A stretch of 64,000 nucleotides of DNA, taken from Dama dama (lineage: Eukaryota > Chordata > Mammalia > Artiodactyla > Cervidae). The position numbers and the translations under genes were made by a program. Shown here one piece after another: positions 1 to 12,399 of the stretch (positions are counted from its first letter, which is position 1; the number at the start of each line of letters is the position of its first letter). The stretch covers positions 22,232,001 through 22,296,000 of the forward strand of contig NC_083697.1 in NCBI RefSeq assembly GCF_033118175.1. The letters are read 5' to 3'. The notes under the pieces are model-generated. The model saw only the letters and a program-made list of their open reading frames with translations. It was not told the origin of the DNA and did no database searches.

Positions 1-89
1 TTTTTTATTTCTGAAATTTATTTTTCTGAAAATATTCTAGACTTGTTAAAAATTACCATTTTTAGATTTTCATTAAAAATAACAATGTA

Positions 90-282
90 ACAACTAGGAC
101 CTATTGTGTAACACATGGGACTCTGTACTCAGTCCAGTGCCAACCTGGATGAGAGGGAGGCTTGGAGGAGAATGGATATGTGTGTATATGGCTGAGTCCC
201 TTCACTACTCACCTGAAACTGCCCCAAGATTGCTAATCGGCTCTACGCCAATACAAAATAAAAAGCTTAAAGTTTGAAAAAT
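90..282 (+). mobile_element. L1 3'-end fragment
   Basis: The stretch ends in an A-rich tail and contains the 'gctgagtccct...cacctgaaact...' 3'-UTR signature seen in ruminant L1 copies. It is only a short 3' remnant with no coding sequence. Family assignment is from memory of the consensus, and the 5' edge is approximate. Confidence 0.5.
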
Positions 283-590
283 AATCAGCTTACTAATATA
301 TGAGGAAGCCAATTAAAAAATTATTATGTTATTTGTCACAAATGAAGATGGACGTTAGCTGAAAATTTCCTATGGATTCTTATATAATTTAGTAGTAAAA
401 ATGGGTGAAGTTCTGTTAGATTCAACTGTCCTTAAAACTTGATTCTCTTGAGTTTGCCTTTTGGCTTAGAATGCCTGAGCTCTTGGTTGTTCTCCTAATT
501 TCATACATTATGTTGATAAAACACTCTTCAGAAACAAACAAGTTCTTTAAAAGTATTTGTTGGTGGGTAGGTATTTCCTGAAATGTGAGT

Positions 591-2013
591 TCTTTTTTTT
601 TTACTTTATTTTTTAATTAAGGGATAACTGCTTTACAGAAGTTTGTTGTTTTCAAACCTCAGCATGAATCAGCCATAGGTATACAGCCCCTCCCTCTTGA
701 ACCTCCCTCCCATCTCCCTCCCCATCCCACCCCTCTAGGTTGATACAGAGTCCCTGTTTGAGTTTCCTGAGACACAGCAAATTCCTGTTGGCTATCGATT
801 TTATATACGGTAATGTAAGTTTCCATGTTACTCTTGCCATACATCTCACCCTCTCCTCCCCCCTCCCCATGTCCATAAGTCTGTTCTCTATGTCTGTTTC
901 TCCGTTGCTACTCTGCAAATAAATTCTTCGGTACCATCTTTCTCGATTCCGTATATATGTGTTAGTATATGATATTTCTCTTTCTCTTTCTGATTACTTC
1001 ACTCTGTGTAATAGGCTCTAGGTTCATCCACCTCATTAGAACTAACTCAAATGTGTTCCTTTTTATGGCCAAGTAATATTCCATTGTGTATATGTACCAA
1101 AACTTCTTTATCCATTCATCTGTCTATGGACATCTAGGTTGCTTCCGTGTTCTAGCTATTGTAAATAGTGCTTCAGTGAACAATGGGATACATGTGTCTT
1201 TTTCAGTATTGGTTTCCTCAGGGTATATGCCTAGGAGTGGCATTTGCTGGGTCGTATGGTGCTTTTATTTCTAGTTTTTTAAGGAATCTCCATACCGCCA
1301 TCCATAGTGGCTGTGTCAATTTACATTCCCACCAACAGTGCAAGAGGTTTCCCTTTTCCCCACCCCCTCTCCAGCATTTATTGTGTGTAGACTTTTTGAT
1401 GAGGGCCATTCTGACCAGTTAGAGGTGATATCTCGTTGTAGTTTTGATTCACATTTCTCTAATAATGAGCAATATTGAACATCTTTTCATGTGTTTGTTA
1501 GCCATCTGTATGTCTTCTTTGGAGAAATGTCTGTTTAGGTCTTTTTCCCACTTTTTGATTGGGTTGTTTATTTTTCTGGTATTGAGTTGTATGACTGCTT
1601 GTATATTTTGGAAATGAATCCTTTGTCAGTTGTTTCATTTGCTATTATTTTCTCCCATTCTGAGGGCTGTCCTTTTACCTTGCTTATAGTTTCCTTTGCT
1701 GTGCAAAAGCTTTTAAGTTTAATCTTATTTACTGTTGTTTTCATTTCCATTACTCTAGGTGGTGGGTCATAGAGGATCTTGCTTTGTGTCCAGTGTTCTG
1801 CCTATGTATTCTCCAAGTTTTATATAGTTTCTGGTCTTTCATTTAGGTCTTTAATCCATTTTGAGTTTATCTTTGTGTATGGTGTTAGGAAGCATTCTAA
1901 TTTCATTTTTTTACATGTAGCTGTCCAGTTTTCCCAGCAGCACTTATTGGAAAGGCTGTCTTTGCCCCATTGTATATTTTTGCCTCCTTTGTCAAAAATA
2001 AGGTACCCATAGG
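591..2013 (-). mobile_element. L1 3' portion, antisense (first part)
   Basis: A poly-T run at 591-602 marks the poly-A tail of an element on the minus strand. The sequence then reads back through the L1 3' UTR into ORF2. The ORF2 C-terminus is broken by stops and frameshifts; minus-strand frames at 1218-1409 (NKCWRGGGEKG..., the zinc-knuckle region) and 1568-1750 are remnants. The same L1 resumes at 2447 after a BovB insertion. It is clearly more diverged than the copy at 7977-9633. Confidence 0.85.
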
Positions 2014-2446
2014 TTCAGTTCAGTTCAGTCACTCAGTCGTGTCAGACTCTATGCAACCCCACGGACTGTAGTATGCCAGGCCTCCCTATCCATCACCAAC
2101 TCCTGAAGTTTACTTAAATACATGTCCGTTGAGTTGGTGATGCCATCCAACCAAATCATCCTCTGTCATCCCCTTCTCCTCTTGCCTTCAGTCTTTCCCA
2201 GCATCAGGATCTTTTCAAATGAGTCAGTTTTTCACATCAAGTGACCAAAGTATTGGAGTTTCAGCTTCAACACCAGTCCTTTAGGATGGACTGGTTGGAT
2301 TGCCTTGCAGTCCAAGGGACTCTCAAGTCTCCTCCAACACCACAGTTCAAAAGCATCAATTCTTCCCTCGGCTTTCTTTATAGTCCAACTCTGACATCTA
2401 TACATGACTACTGGAAAAACCATAGCTTTGACTAGAAGGACCTTTG
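2014..2446 (-). mobile_element. BovB 3' end nested in L1
   Basis: The stretch begins with the (GTTCA)n-type repeat typical of the BovB 3' terminus read antisense, then runs back through the C-terminal part of the BovB polyprotein gene. Minus-strand residues such as ...VVMYRCQSWTIKKAEGRIDAFELWCWRRL are visible at 2232-2525. It is truncated at its 5' side at about 2446. The L1 sequence on the two sides nearly joins; a few L1 bases seem missing and I see no clear target duplication. Confidence 0.85.
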
Positions 2447-3355
2447 TTGGCAAAGTAATGGGTTTATTTCTGGGCTTTCTATCTTGTTCCATTGGTCTAT
2501 GTTTCTGTTTCTGTGCCAGTACCATACTGTCTTGATGACAGTAGCTTTATAGTATAACCTGAAGTCAGAAAGGTTGATTCCTCCAGCTCCATTCTTCTTT
2601 CTCAAGACTGCTTTGGCCATTTGGGGTCTTTTGTGTTTCCATATGAATTGTGAAATTTTTTGTTCTAGTTCTTTGAAAAATGCCATTGGTGATTTGATAG
2701 GGACTGCATTGAATCTGCAGATTGCATTTGGTAGTATAGTCATTTTCACAATATTGATTCTTCCCACCCAGGAACATGGAATATCTCTCCATCTGTTTAT
2801 GTCATCTTTGATTTCTTTCATCAGTGGCTTATAATTTTTTGCATACAGTTCTTTTGTCTCCTTTGGTAAGTTTATTCCTAGATATTTTATTTTTTTTTGT
2901 TACAATGGTGAATGAGATTGATTCCTTAATTTCTCTTTCTAATATTTCATTGTTAGTATATAGGAATGCAAGTGATGTCTGTGTACTGATTTTGTATCTG
3001 GAGACTTTGCTAAATTCACTGATTAGCTCTAGTAATTATCTGATAATATCTTTAGGGTTTTCTGTGTATCTTGTCATCAGCAAACAGCGAGTTTTACTTC
3101 TTCTTTTCCAATCTGGATTCCTTTTATTTCTTTTTCTTCTCTGATTGCTGTAGCTAGGACTTCCAAAACTATTTTGAATAATAGTGGTAAAAGTGGCACC
3201 CTTGTCTTGTTCCTGATCTTAGGGTGAATGCTTTCACTTTTTTCCATTGAGAATAATGTTTGCTGTGGTCTTATCATATATGGCCTTTATTATGTTGAGG
3301 TAGGTTCCTTCTTTGCCCATTTTTGAAGCATTTTAATCATAAATGGGTGCTGAAG
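2447..3355 (-). mobile_element. L1 ORF2 fragment, antisense (second part)
   Basis: Continuation of the antisense L1 interrupted at 2014. A minus-strand frame at 2432-2821 (129 codons) shows the L1 ORF2 segment ...WVGRINIVKMTILP... and ...KKNGAGGINLSDFRLYYKA, which lies downstream of the reverse-transcriptase domain. Its last residues are read out of the BovB junction. A further diverged part reaches about 3355. Non-functional remnant. Confidence 0.85.
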
Positions 3356-3439
3356 ACACCCGTTTATGTGGATGTGTTCCACATAAGATGTGTTCCATCT
3401 TTTTTTTTTAAATCTCCTTTCATCTCTCCATTCTTAATA

Positions 3440-4150
3440 CTGCCTCAGTTCTGTTTGTTTCTTAGAGTATTTTAAAACAAATCCAAGACATAATTTCACC
3501 CATAAATATTAACAGATAAGAACTTTTAAAATTATGACTGATAACTTTCTGATTTTATTAAAGATTTTTTTAAAAAGAAAACAGTCTGTTCAAATAAGGA
3601 TCCCCAAAAGTTCAACATGTTATATTTAATTATGTCTCTCAAGTTGCTTTTAATATAGAACAGCCCTAGATTTTTATTTCTTAGCACTGACATTTTGAAG
3701 AAAGAAAGTCAGCTGTCCTACAGAATGTCCTGGGCTTCCCAGGTGGCTCAGTGATAAAGAATCTGCCTGCCAAGCTGGAGACATGGGTTCAAAACCTGGG
3801 TGGGGAAGATCCCCTGGAAAAGGAAATGGCAACTCACTCCAGTATTCTTGCCTGGAGAATCCCATGGACAGAGGAGCCTGGCAGGCTACAGTCCACAGGG
3901 TTGCAAAGAGTCAGACACAACTTAGCGACTGAATTACAACAGAATGTTTCACAGTTTGGCTTTATCCCCTATCTTTCCTATAGCAGGTAGAACAATCAGA
4001 TATTTGATGAGATTCAACCTCAAGGTTTTAGGCCATTGTACTGTAAGAAGTTCTGTGTTCTTCCTATTGCACTGTATGATGTCTGACAATTAGGCTTATT
4101 ATTAATGACTATACTGAAATTTAATACCTGCCTTCCCTGGTGAAGATGTC
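3440..4150. repeat. Ancient L1M-like relic, split by a SINE
   Basis: A strongly decayed sequence with phrases such as 'aaaacaaatccaagacataat...' and 'tctctcaagttgctttta', familiar from old mammalian L1 3' regions. It is interrupted by the Bov-tA at 3729-3938 and resumes after it. The family is uncertain. Confidence 0.4.
3729..3938 (+). mobile_element. Bov-tA SINE
   Basis: Typical ruminant SINE on the + strand. The tRNA-like head ('cccaggtggctcagtgataaa', with box A/B-like 'gggttcaaaac') is followed by the BovB-derived body ('tattcttgcctggagaatcccatgg' region) and the 'gagtcagacacaacttagcgactga' tail. It is flanked by a 9-bp direct repeat, acagaatgt, at 3720-3728 and 3939-3947, consistent with LINE-mediated insertion. 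The tRNA-like head is not a tRNA gene. Confidence 0.9.
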
Positions 4151-4710
4151 AGGAATCCATCTTTTGGGAGCCATAATTCATGTAGCTTGATTTTAGTGTC
4201 TTAAATCATTAAGTGTTTCTCCAAAATCCTTTTTTAGTATCATTAGTCTATTAGGAAGATGCCATTTTTAAAGGCTTTCTTGTCCTAGGATACAGGTCTG
4301 TCACCTAGTTTTTCTATTTCCAATAAAATGGTTCTTTTAAATTAATCTATCTAAATTGTCCAACAAACTCTGAAAATTCTCTTGGTAAAAATGTTTCTTT
4401 TTGTGCTTCAGTACCATGTTGATGAAATGTTTAGAGTTACAGAGCCCCAAAAGAAAAGACATCTATCCTGACATGAGTTAGCCTGCATGGCCTACTTTAT
4501 CAGGGGAGGAGTCAATAGCCACCATGTTTCCAAATGGACTAAAGTGTCTCTCTTCAATGAAGGGGGCACATTCCCAAGAGTATATTTTCAGTGAGTTCGA
4601 AGAGAAGAGTGGTATAAAAGCTGGTGAATAAATATACATTTCTAAAGAATAAAGATAAATTGCTTAAAGATCTTTATTTCACAAGATTTTGTTTTTCTCC
4701 CTGTTCATAG

Positions 4711-4842
4711 GAAGAAATCTTTCCTGTTTTCAGCTCTGTATGCTGCCTTTGTCTTTGGTGGTCGGCACCTAATGAACAAACGGGCGAAGTTTGAACTGAG
4801 GAAGCCATTAGTGCTCTGGTCTCTGACCCTTGCAGTCTTCAG
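4711..4842 (+). CDS. ELOVL6: ELOVL6 coding exon (about residues 30-74), fatty-acid elongase 6
   Basis: Internal exon of 132 bp. It starts with the last base of a Trp codon (phase 2), reads KKSFLFSALYAAFVFGGRHL and on to ...LWSLTLAVF, and ends with the first two bases of a Ser codon. The acceptor is 'ctgttcatag|g' after a pyrimidine tract and the donor is 'cag|gtaggt'. ELOVL6 is the ER membrane condensing enzyme (3-ketoacyl-CoA synthase) of long-chain fatty-acid elongation, using malonyl-CoA to extend C12-C16 acyl-CoAs, chiefly palmitate to stearate. This exon covers the first membrane segment, the basic GGRHLMNKRAKFELRKP loop and the start of the second segment. In other mammals the preceding exon encodes about 30 residues; it is not in this window. 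The match to known ELOVL6 protein is nearly exact, so other ELOVL paralogues are very unlikely. Confidence 0.97.
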
Positions 4843-5711
4843 GTAGGTTGTTTTTTGGTTTTTTTCCATTTTCCAAATAAAATCCATCTATTTCATCAGA
4901 TTAGCTGAAAGACAACAACGCTTAATCCTGCATCTCATATTGTTTATTATTAAGGATGTAAAATAACACCACATCCCGAGAGAAAGGCTTCCTGCAGCCA
5001 AGCTTGCCGTGCTCTATTCATTTTGAGAAGCCGTCTCCTCTCTTGTCCAAACTGTGCGTGCGGTAACTCAGTTTATGTCTTAGGACCGGAAGCAGTACAT
5101 CAGTTCCATTTTTTTTGGCGTATAAATGTTGATATGGGGGTAAATGGAAAGCTGCAACAGTAAACTGTGGAAGGGTATGGCAGTGTTCAGATGGGGTGGG
5201 CATATGCTTACTGACTGGTACATAGTCAAAAGTGACTTTTGGGCATTTAATGAGACACTGGACCAGAGAATGCTTCTGTTCCATATCCCCAAAGCATCCT
5301 CCACCTGAACTGACTAACAGGCATATGCTTATGCATTCAGGTCTTACTTTGCATCAGACAAAACTCGTCATAGAGGCTGGTCAGGATCAGGCCTGGTCTC
5401 TCCAGAAATCTCTGCCAGCCAACATACAGACATACTCCTGGAAACCTGAAGGAACATGTCTAGTTTTGTAATGTTTGGTGATTTGACAATCATAAGATGA
5501 ATTAGCACACAGCTGGTATCCAAACAGGTGCCAGAACTTATTTACAGTGCTAACAAAGGCACCTAGAATAGGTGTTTTGCTTGTCAAAACAAGCAGGTTG
5601 ATAACTAGGCTTGGGGCGGGTAGGGAAGCAGATATAAATATGCTACAGAATAAAAACCTATTCTTTCTAATATATAGGAGTATTTCTACTTTTCTTGTAT
5701 TACATATTAAC

Positions 5712-5935
5712 AGTTCTACTTCTCCAGTGGTTCAGGGGTAAAAAGTCCGCCTGCAATTCAGGAACCACAGTAGACACGGACTTCGATCCCTGGGTCAGGA
5801 AGATCCCCTGGAGGAGGGCGTGGCAACCCACTCCAGTATTCTTGCCTGGAGAATCCCATGGACAGAGGAGCCTGGCGGGCTACAATCCATGGGGTCGCAA
5901 AGAGTCGGACATGACTGAAGCGACTTAGCATGCAC
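5712..5935 (+). mobile_element. Bov-tA SINE
   Basis: Complete-looking + strand SINE: tRNA-like head ('cttctccagtggttcaggggtaaa'), BovB-derived body with the 'cctggagaatcccatggaca' core, and tail 'gagtcggacatgactgaagc'. Target duplications are not obvious. Confidence 0.88.
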
Positions 5936-6369
5936 CGCTAAGGAGAAATACGTGGAATCATTAAAAGCCTCATTCATCACTTAAGGCTTTTTAAAGATGA
6001 TCAGGCAGGAAAAGGATTTTCAGAAACTTTGATCTGCACATTTCCATCAGGCTGGCTCCCTGCATCTGAAACACTGATCTGCTTGCTACTGCAGGCACTC
6101 TATATTTTGGGGCATTTCATAAGGCACTACATGGGAGATACTTGTGATTTGAACTGATCACTAAAGACTTCTTCCGTTTCATATGTATCAGGTCCTCATT
6201 CTCTAATACAAAGCAGCATTTTCATTTTTATTTACATTGAAGGTTCACAGTCTGTCTCACCTTAAGTACTTTGATATTTGAAGGAAAAATTATCTTGATG
6301 ATGCCTTTCAGCATTTTATAGATCTTTCAACATCCCCTGAACCTTTATCTTCTGTTTTTTTTAACCTTA

Positions 6370-6960
6370 GCACATATAAGAGGGAAGAAGAAAGTCCAGG
6401 GACCCCCATGCACCTGTTCTCCTGCTTAAGCAGTTATCAACACTGTTTCATCTATATTCCCACCAACTTCTTCCTTGACCCAAATTAGTGGGAACTATTA
6501 CAGACTCAATTACTTCTGAATGAAATGATACTGCTTCTAAAAGTTAAGTAGCCTTACTAGACTGGTCAGTGTCATTATCTCACCTAAATTAGTAATAATT
6601 CTTTCTTATTGAGGGTCCCATTTTCTCCAGTCGTTTCAATTTTTTTTTTTTTTTACAATTTATTTTTAAGAATTTTGACCCAATGGACATATACACACTA
6701 CTATATATAAAATAGTCAACTGATAAGGACCTAAAAAAAAGTAAAGAATCCTCAAAAAAAGTAAAGAATCCTCACCCAAACGGGTCCACACTTTTCCATT
6801 GGTTGATTTAACTTAGAGGTTTTATCCTTCCTTCCACTTCCAATCCATTGTTCAGATAATCCAAATTGTTTCTCTTTTAGAGTTTCCCCAGACAGGATGT
6901 TACTGATTGCGTTCTTCTGAAACCCTGTATTCTTTGTTAGGCAACAGAGCTAGAAATTTT
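6370..6960. repeat. Ancient L1-like relic with younger L1 3'-UTR piece
   Basis: Decayed sequence of the same type as 3440-4150 ('cagttatcaacactgtttcatc', 'gggtccacacttttccattgg'). Around 6640-6735 lies a poly-T tract and a short piece resembling an L1 3' UTR ('cactactatatataaaatag'). Assignment is by eye and the edges are soft. Confidence 0.35.
6734..6773. repeat. 20-bp perfect tandem duplication
   Basis: Two identical 20-bp units (seven A followed by gtaaagaatcctc) at 6734-6753 and 6754-6773. This looks like a replication-slippage product next to an A run. Confidence 0.9.
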
Positions 6961-7288
6961 ATTATATTTAGATTTAATAGGACTTTTTATAAGAAGTTAG
7001 TGAAACAAAGGCAAGGATAAATACTTGATTCTTTGCTCATATTTAGCAGTTTCAAAAAAATTGATTACTTAGCATTTGAATAATAATGGGTGTTTTTAAG
7101 TATCATTATGAAGTTACAGAATTATACTTTTTTACATGTCAGTGAGTGTGAGGTGAATTTGGATTTGATGTATCGTAGTCCAATGCTGCTATTCTTTTTG
7201 TTGCTAAGTTAACCCCTGTTTGACCAGAGGGAGTGCCTTCAGATTGGCTCCTCAATCCTTTCCCCATCCTGAGTAGTACTCATAGCTT

Positions 7289-7345
7289 GATTTTGTGTAT
7301 GTGTGTGTATTTTGGGGTGTGTATGTGATTGGGGGTGGGGGTGGG
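7289..7345. repeat. GT / G-rich simple sequence
   Basis: Imperfect (TG)n followed by 'gggggtgggggtggg'. It has four G-runs close together, so could form a G-quadruplex on the + strand, but shows no other functional sign. Confidence 0.6.
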
Positions 7346-7976
7346 AATGACAAGCCATTTCAGGCCAAACATGTTGGCATATCCTTGTCCAGAACTGGAA
7401 TCAGTCATTTCTCAAAAGATCCCAAATTCCTGTGGGAGAAGGAGATAGTATTTAGAAATAACTCTAAGTACTAGCGGTGATTATTGTCACTAAGTTCTTA
7501 TATTTAGGCCTCTCAGAGAGCAGAAATAGAAAATTATTCATTATTTTGAAAGAATGTATCCAGAGTTAGTATTCATACTTCTGATTCATATTTATGACTA
7601 GAGAGTTTTTACGTAATAGATTTCTCCTTCTTCCTATGCCAAAACCCAGGTTCCCAAGGTCAGTACTTACTTACACGATAGAACATATGCAATAGTCATT
7701 AACACTACCATCTTTTTTAGATCAACAAGTTTCTGTTTCATCTTTAATTTCCTTAATTCTGTTGGTTAGTTCACTTTCTTCAGAGCCATGTATAAAATTT
7801 TGTATAAAATTTTAAAAGCTACAGAAAGGTGTCCAAGCATGGACTCTCTTGGGTCTTATAAAAATTGATCATAATATTCTAATCAGTTATTTGGAAACAT
7901 TATAATGGAATTCTGTGGTTGTATTAATTGAACATGGTCCCATGTTAGGAAGAGTATATTAAGATTTCTCTGTGCT

Positions 7977-9284
7977 GAACTAGACCAAAGAATTTCACAA
8001 TTTGTATGGAAATACAAAAAACCTCAAATAGCCAAAGTAATCTTGAGAAAGAAGAATGGAACTGGAGGAATCAATCTGCCTGACTTCAGACTCTACTACA
8101 AAGCCACAGTCATCAAGACAGTATGGTACTGGCACAAAGATAGAAATATAGATCAATGGAACAGAATAGAAAGCCCAGAGATAAATCCACGAACCTATGG
8201 ACACCTTATCTTTGACAAAGGAGGCAAGGATATACAATGGAAAAAAGACAACCTCTTTAACAAGTGGTGCTGGGAAAACTGGTCAACCACTTGTAAAAGA
8301 ACGAAACTAGAACACTTTCTAACACCATACACAAAAATAAACTCAAAATGGATTAAACATCTAAATGTAAGACCAGAAACTATAAAACTCCTAGAGGAGA
8401 ACATAGGCAAAACACTCTCCGACATAAATCACAGCAAGATCCTCTATGATCCACCTCCAAGAATATTGGAAATAAAAGCAAAGCTAAACAAATGGGACCT
8501 AATGAAACTTAAAAGCTTTTGCAGTACAAAGGAAACTATAAGTAAGGTGAAAAGACAGCCCTCAGATTGGGAGAAAATAATAGCAAATGAAGCAACAGAC
8601 AAAGGATTAATCTCAAAAATATACAAGCAACTCCTGCAGCTCAATTCCAGAAAAATAAATGACCCAATCAAAAAATGGGCCAAAGAACTAAACAGACATT
8701 TCTCCAAAGAAGACATACAGATGGCTAACAAACACATGAAAAGATGCTCAACATCACTCATTATTAGAGAAATGCAAATCAAAACCACAATGAGGTACCA
8801 TTACACGCCAGTCAGGATGGCTGCTATCCAAAAGTCTACAAGCAATAAATGCTGGAGAGGGTGTGGAGAAAAGGGAACCCTCTTACACTGTTGGTGGGAA
8901 TGCAAACTAGTACAGCCGCTATGGAGAACAGTGTGGAGATTTCTTAAAAAACTGGAAATAGAACTGCCATATGACCCAGCAATCCCACTTCTGGGCATAC
9001 ACACTGAGGAAACCAGATCTGAAAGAGACACGTGCACCCCAATGTTCATCGCAGCACTGTTTATAATAGCCAGGACATGGAAGCAACCTAGATGCCCATC
9101 AGCAGACGAATGGATAAGGAAGCTGTGGTACATATACACCATGGAATATTACTCAGCCATTAAAAAGAATTCATTTGAACCAGTCCTAATGAGATGGATG
9201 AAGCTGGAGCCCCTTATACAGAGTGAAGTAAGCCAGAAAGATAAAGAACATTACAGCATACTAACACATATATATGGAATTTAG
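7977..9284 (+). pseudogene. L1 ORF2 C-terminal fragment (open frame)
   Basis: An uninterrupted frame of about 435 codons, the longest in the window, encoding the C-terminal region of L1 ORF2p. It contains FRLYYKATVIKTVWYWHKD and, at 8850-8903, the CX3CX7HX4C cysteine motif (CWRGCGEKGTLLHCWWEC) of the L1 C-terminal domain. A TTG at 8043 is not a real start; the frame is already open at the truncation point. There is no promoter or start, so this is a transposon remnant rather than a host gene. Confidence 0.92.
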
Positions 9285-9633
9285 AAAGATGGTAATGATA
9301 ACTCTATATGCAAGACAGAAAAAGAGACACAGAAATACAGAACAGACTTTTGAACTCTGTGGGAGAATGTGAGGGTGGGATATTTCAAAAGAACAGCATG
9401 TATACTATCTATGGTGAAACAGATCACCAGCCCAGGTGGGATGCATGAGACAAGTGCTCCGGCCTGGTGCACTGGGAAGACCCAGAGGAATCGGGTGGAG
9501 AGGGAGGTGGGAGCGGGGATCGGGATGGGGAATACGTGTAAATCCATGGCTGATTCATATCAATGTATGACAAAACCCACTGAAATGTTGTGAAGTGATT
9601 GGCCTCCAACTAATAAAAAATAAATTAAAAAAA
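7977..9633 (+). mobile_element. 5'-truncated L1 with 16-bp target duplication
   Basis: A 1.66-kb L1 3' end bounded by a perfect 16-bp direct repeat, aagatttctctgtgct, at 7961-7976 and 9634-9649. It holds the C-terminal part of ORF2 (open to the stop at 9282-9284), a 3' UTR and a terminal A-rich tail ('aataaaaaataaattaaaaaaa'). The long open frame, near-consensus 3' UTR and intact duplication mark it as among the younger insertions here. It lacks the L1 5' UTR, ORF1, endonuclease and reverse-transcriptase domains, so it cannot move itself. Confidence 0.93.
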
Positions 9634-12399
9634 AAGATTTCTCTGTGCTTAATTCTGATCAACAGTGCATTGAATGAAAAGACTAAATACAGAATGAATT
9701 TTTTAATGGAATGTTTATGTAAATTTTACTCCTAGATATAAAACAATGTGCTGTTCATTAATGCATTTAAGTATTTGTAAAAATATCTAAAAAGATAATA
9801 GAAGAAAATATACTCAATTCTTACATCTATGGAAAGGGAGAGGAGACAGGTTTTTAAATGCCCACTATTTACTGGAAAATAAACAGAAAAAATTTCAGAG
9901 CTTATAGAGGTTGGTTTTAGTGAACCAGTAATCTAGAGGAAAAAGGATTTAAATTTCTTGTGATGCCTTGTCTTCTTATTCAAAAGAAACGAAACAAGCA
10001 TCATGTTGACAGCTCAGTTCTGGATATTGGGTGTTTATTATTCTTTGTGCTTTACTGCATTTGCATCATTTTCTAAAATATAAACACATGCATACACAAT
10101 CTCATACACAGCTTAGAGAATCTCAAGTGATACTTGCTCTTTTAGAATCCAAATAGCTTTTGAATGAAATTGACATAAAGCATCAAAAATTTATATAAAG
10201 CATCAAAAAGATAAGCTCACAAATGTTTTTATGAGTATTAATAAAAATTCTCCAATCTAGGCCATATATTAATAAAATAACTTATTATATTCTTATTCTT
10301 ATGAATAATAATGCTATTATTAGAATGTTTGTAGAAAATTATGACTCTTATTTTATTATATTCACAAATTTTCAAATTCACCTATAAATGGTGTTTAATA
10401 TATAAGTATATAAAGTCCTTGCACAAGAGATTCCTGCGTGAGATGGCATGCAATTATGTAGGACCCTAAGAGCCACTGCTTACCACTAATAGGATATCGT
10501 GGATTTGGAAAAAAGAGGAGAGAGAACCTAACTTTTGTGTTAGAGGAATTAGAAATAAGGGAGAGAAGAGTAAGATTTTGCTTTTGGAAAATCACTGAAA
10601 AGATTTTTTAATGTATATTACTGCTTAAAACAAATGTCTTTTCCCCAGTTTTTCAAGCCTGCCTGTTAGCTCCCTTACAGTAACTAGAGACCCAACTTAG
10701 ACTTATTTCCGGATACCCCAAACTGTGTTTACTCATGAACTGAGACAACTGGGTGGAAATTAAATCAGATATGTAGGCTCCCTAAGCAAAAAGAAACCCC
10801 TCCTTTTTACTGCTCTGTTTCAGAAGGAGGGAGGGGGTGTTAGAGGATTTGGTGAGCATTACCTGTAGCATGTTTTCTTTCTTTATCTTTGGATTTTGAC
10901 TGAATAGAACAGCAGTTTTCATATAGGTCAAATACATTGTAATTTATTGAAGGCTGTCATAAGTTTTGACGGAGTAGATAGGATATGATCGAGTGAGGTT
11001 TTTCCCAGGTCCACCATGGATTTATTTCATTGAAGAATGACTTCTCTGGGGTTTTCTTGAAAATTTCTTCCCATTAACCTCAAGCCATGCCTCCCCTTTT
11101 AGACCCAAGCCATCAGCTTCTGTATCAGTCTTTACGGATAAGATGAGGACATAGCAACCTACAACCCAAGGATAAGCATTTTTTTATTTGATGAGACAAT
11201 TCCAGGTGGCGTTTGGCCCTAGATATTTGGATATTTCCTTAGGGTAAATGCTGAAAAAAATTCTGGTAATTTGAACTAGTAAATCCTGAGATTACTGCTT
11301 ATGGCAGACAGCCTCAAGCCCTTCAAGGTGCCAGCCACCCATTCTTCCTGAGTCATTAAATCATGTTGCTATGGCATCTCAGCAGGGTTACTTCTGTTGG
11401 TTTGTAAAGGACTTTCTGTGTACTGATTTAATAACTTTAAATCCTTCGGTGCAGATGTGCATGCTTCCGATTCAAGCAGTCTTTACCAGGTCTCTGCCTG
11501 GCAGAGTTTTCTTCTCACTGGCAGAATAAGGAGCCTTTTTCTAGGTCTCTGACCCAGAGCAGATCAAAGGACAGGTGTCTAGTCAGTGCACATTAGAATA
11601 AGTTAATTACTTCGTGCTGCATATTTGTAGACGCCAGCATCACACCTGCTTCAAATTTACTTATTCCTGTCTCCTGGTGACTCACTCTGGCCTCAATTGC
11701 TTTAGGCTTTATTTGTTCAAAGCCAGATATCCTCACTTTACAGTTGGACTTTTTGCCATGTTATTATCCAGCAGTTTTCTCTGTTGAAACTCATTTGTAT
11801 TTCCTGGCCTTATTTTTATTTTGTCATTGAGTTTCATCTTCGACTTAAGTATAAAATATATTCAAAGTGAATAGAAAATTACTTTTTCTTTAGTAAGAGT
11901 TCCATGAACAAAGGGCTTATATATACCATAGGACACATTCAGAAAACTGTGTTTAACAGAGCAAAGATGCACATGAATGATACTTGGTCAAATCTACTTG
12001 TGGTTTTATACACCCATCAGTATTTAATATTGGAAGAATTATTGGCAACTGCCTTATTTTTAAAGACACAGATATATAATAAAACCAACTGAAACTGTTC
12101 AGATGAGAAAAATATGACATTTTAAAAACCCATATTGAAGGAGTTAAGTACATCATTGACCTATAAAGTCATGAAACATTGAAAATAACAAATTTCAGAA
12201 CTGAATTTATACTCACACGCCTTGTATCTAGTGCTTTGTTATGGTTTCCAGAAGTGGTCCCTCTTAATCCACAGAGAACATTACAGACGATGATAACAGT
12301 GATATTAATATTATGAAGGAAATGAATACATAAACTATAAATGTCATGGGGAAAAACTCCTAGTTTTTCAACAACAGGTTATAAACTTCACATTTTTAA

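Larger units (their letters stand above)
1..4710 (+). other. ELOVL6: ELOVL6 intron (3' part) upstream of first visible exon
   Basis: Intronic sequence that ends in a good acceptor: a T/C-rich tract and CAG-like AG at 4709-4710, directly before the exon at 4711. Its start lies outside the window. It is mostly transposon relics, listed separately. The segments 283-590 and 4151-4710 contain no recognisable gene, RNA or repeat; the latter is A+T-rich with no splice-flanked open frame other than the ELOVL6 exon that follows. Confidence 0.85.

Noticed and set aside
8043..9284. 413-codon open frame as a possible host gene
   Set aside because: It is the C-terminal part of L1 ORF2 within a 5'-truncated L1 flanked by a 16-bp target duplication; it starts at TTG and has no promoter.
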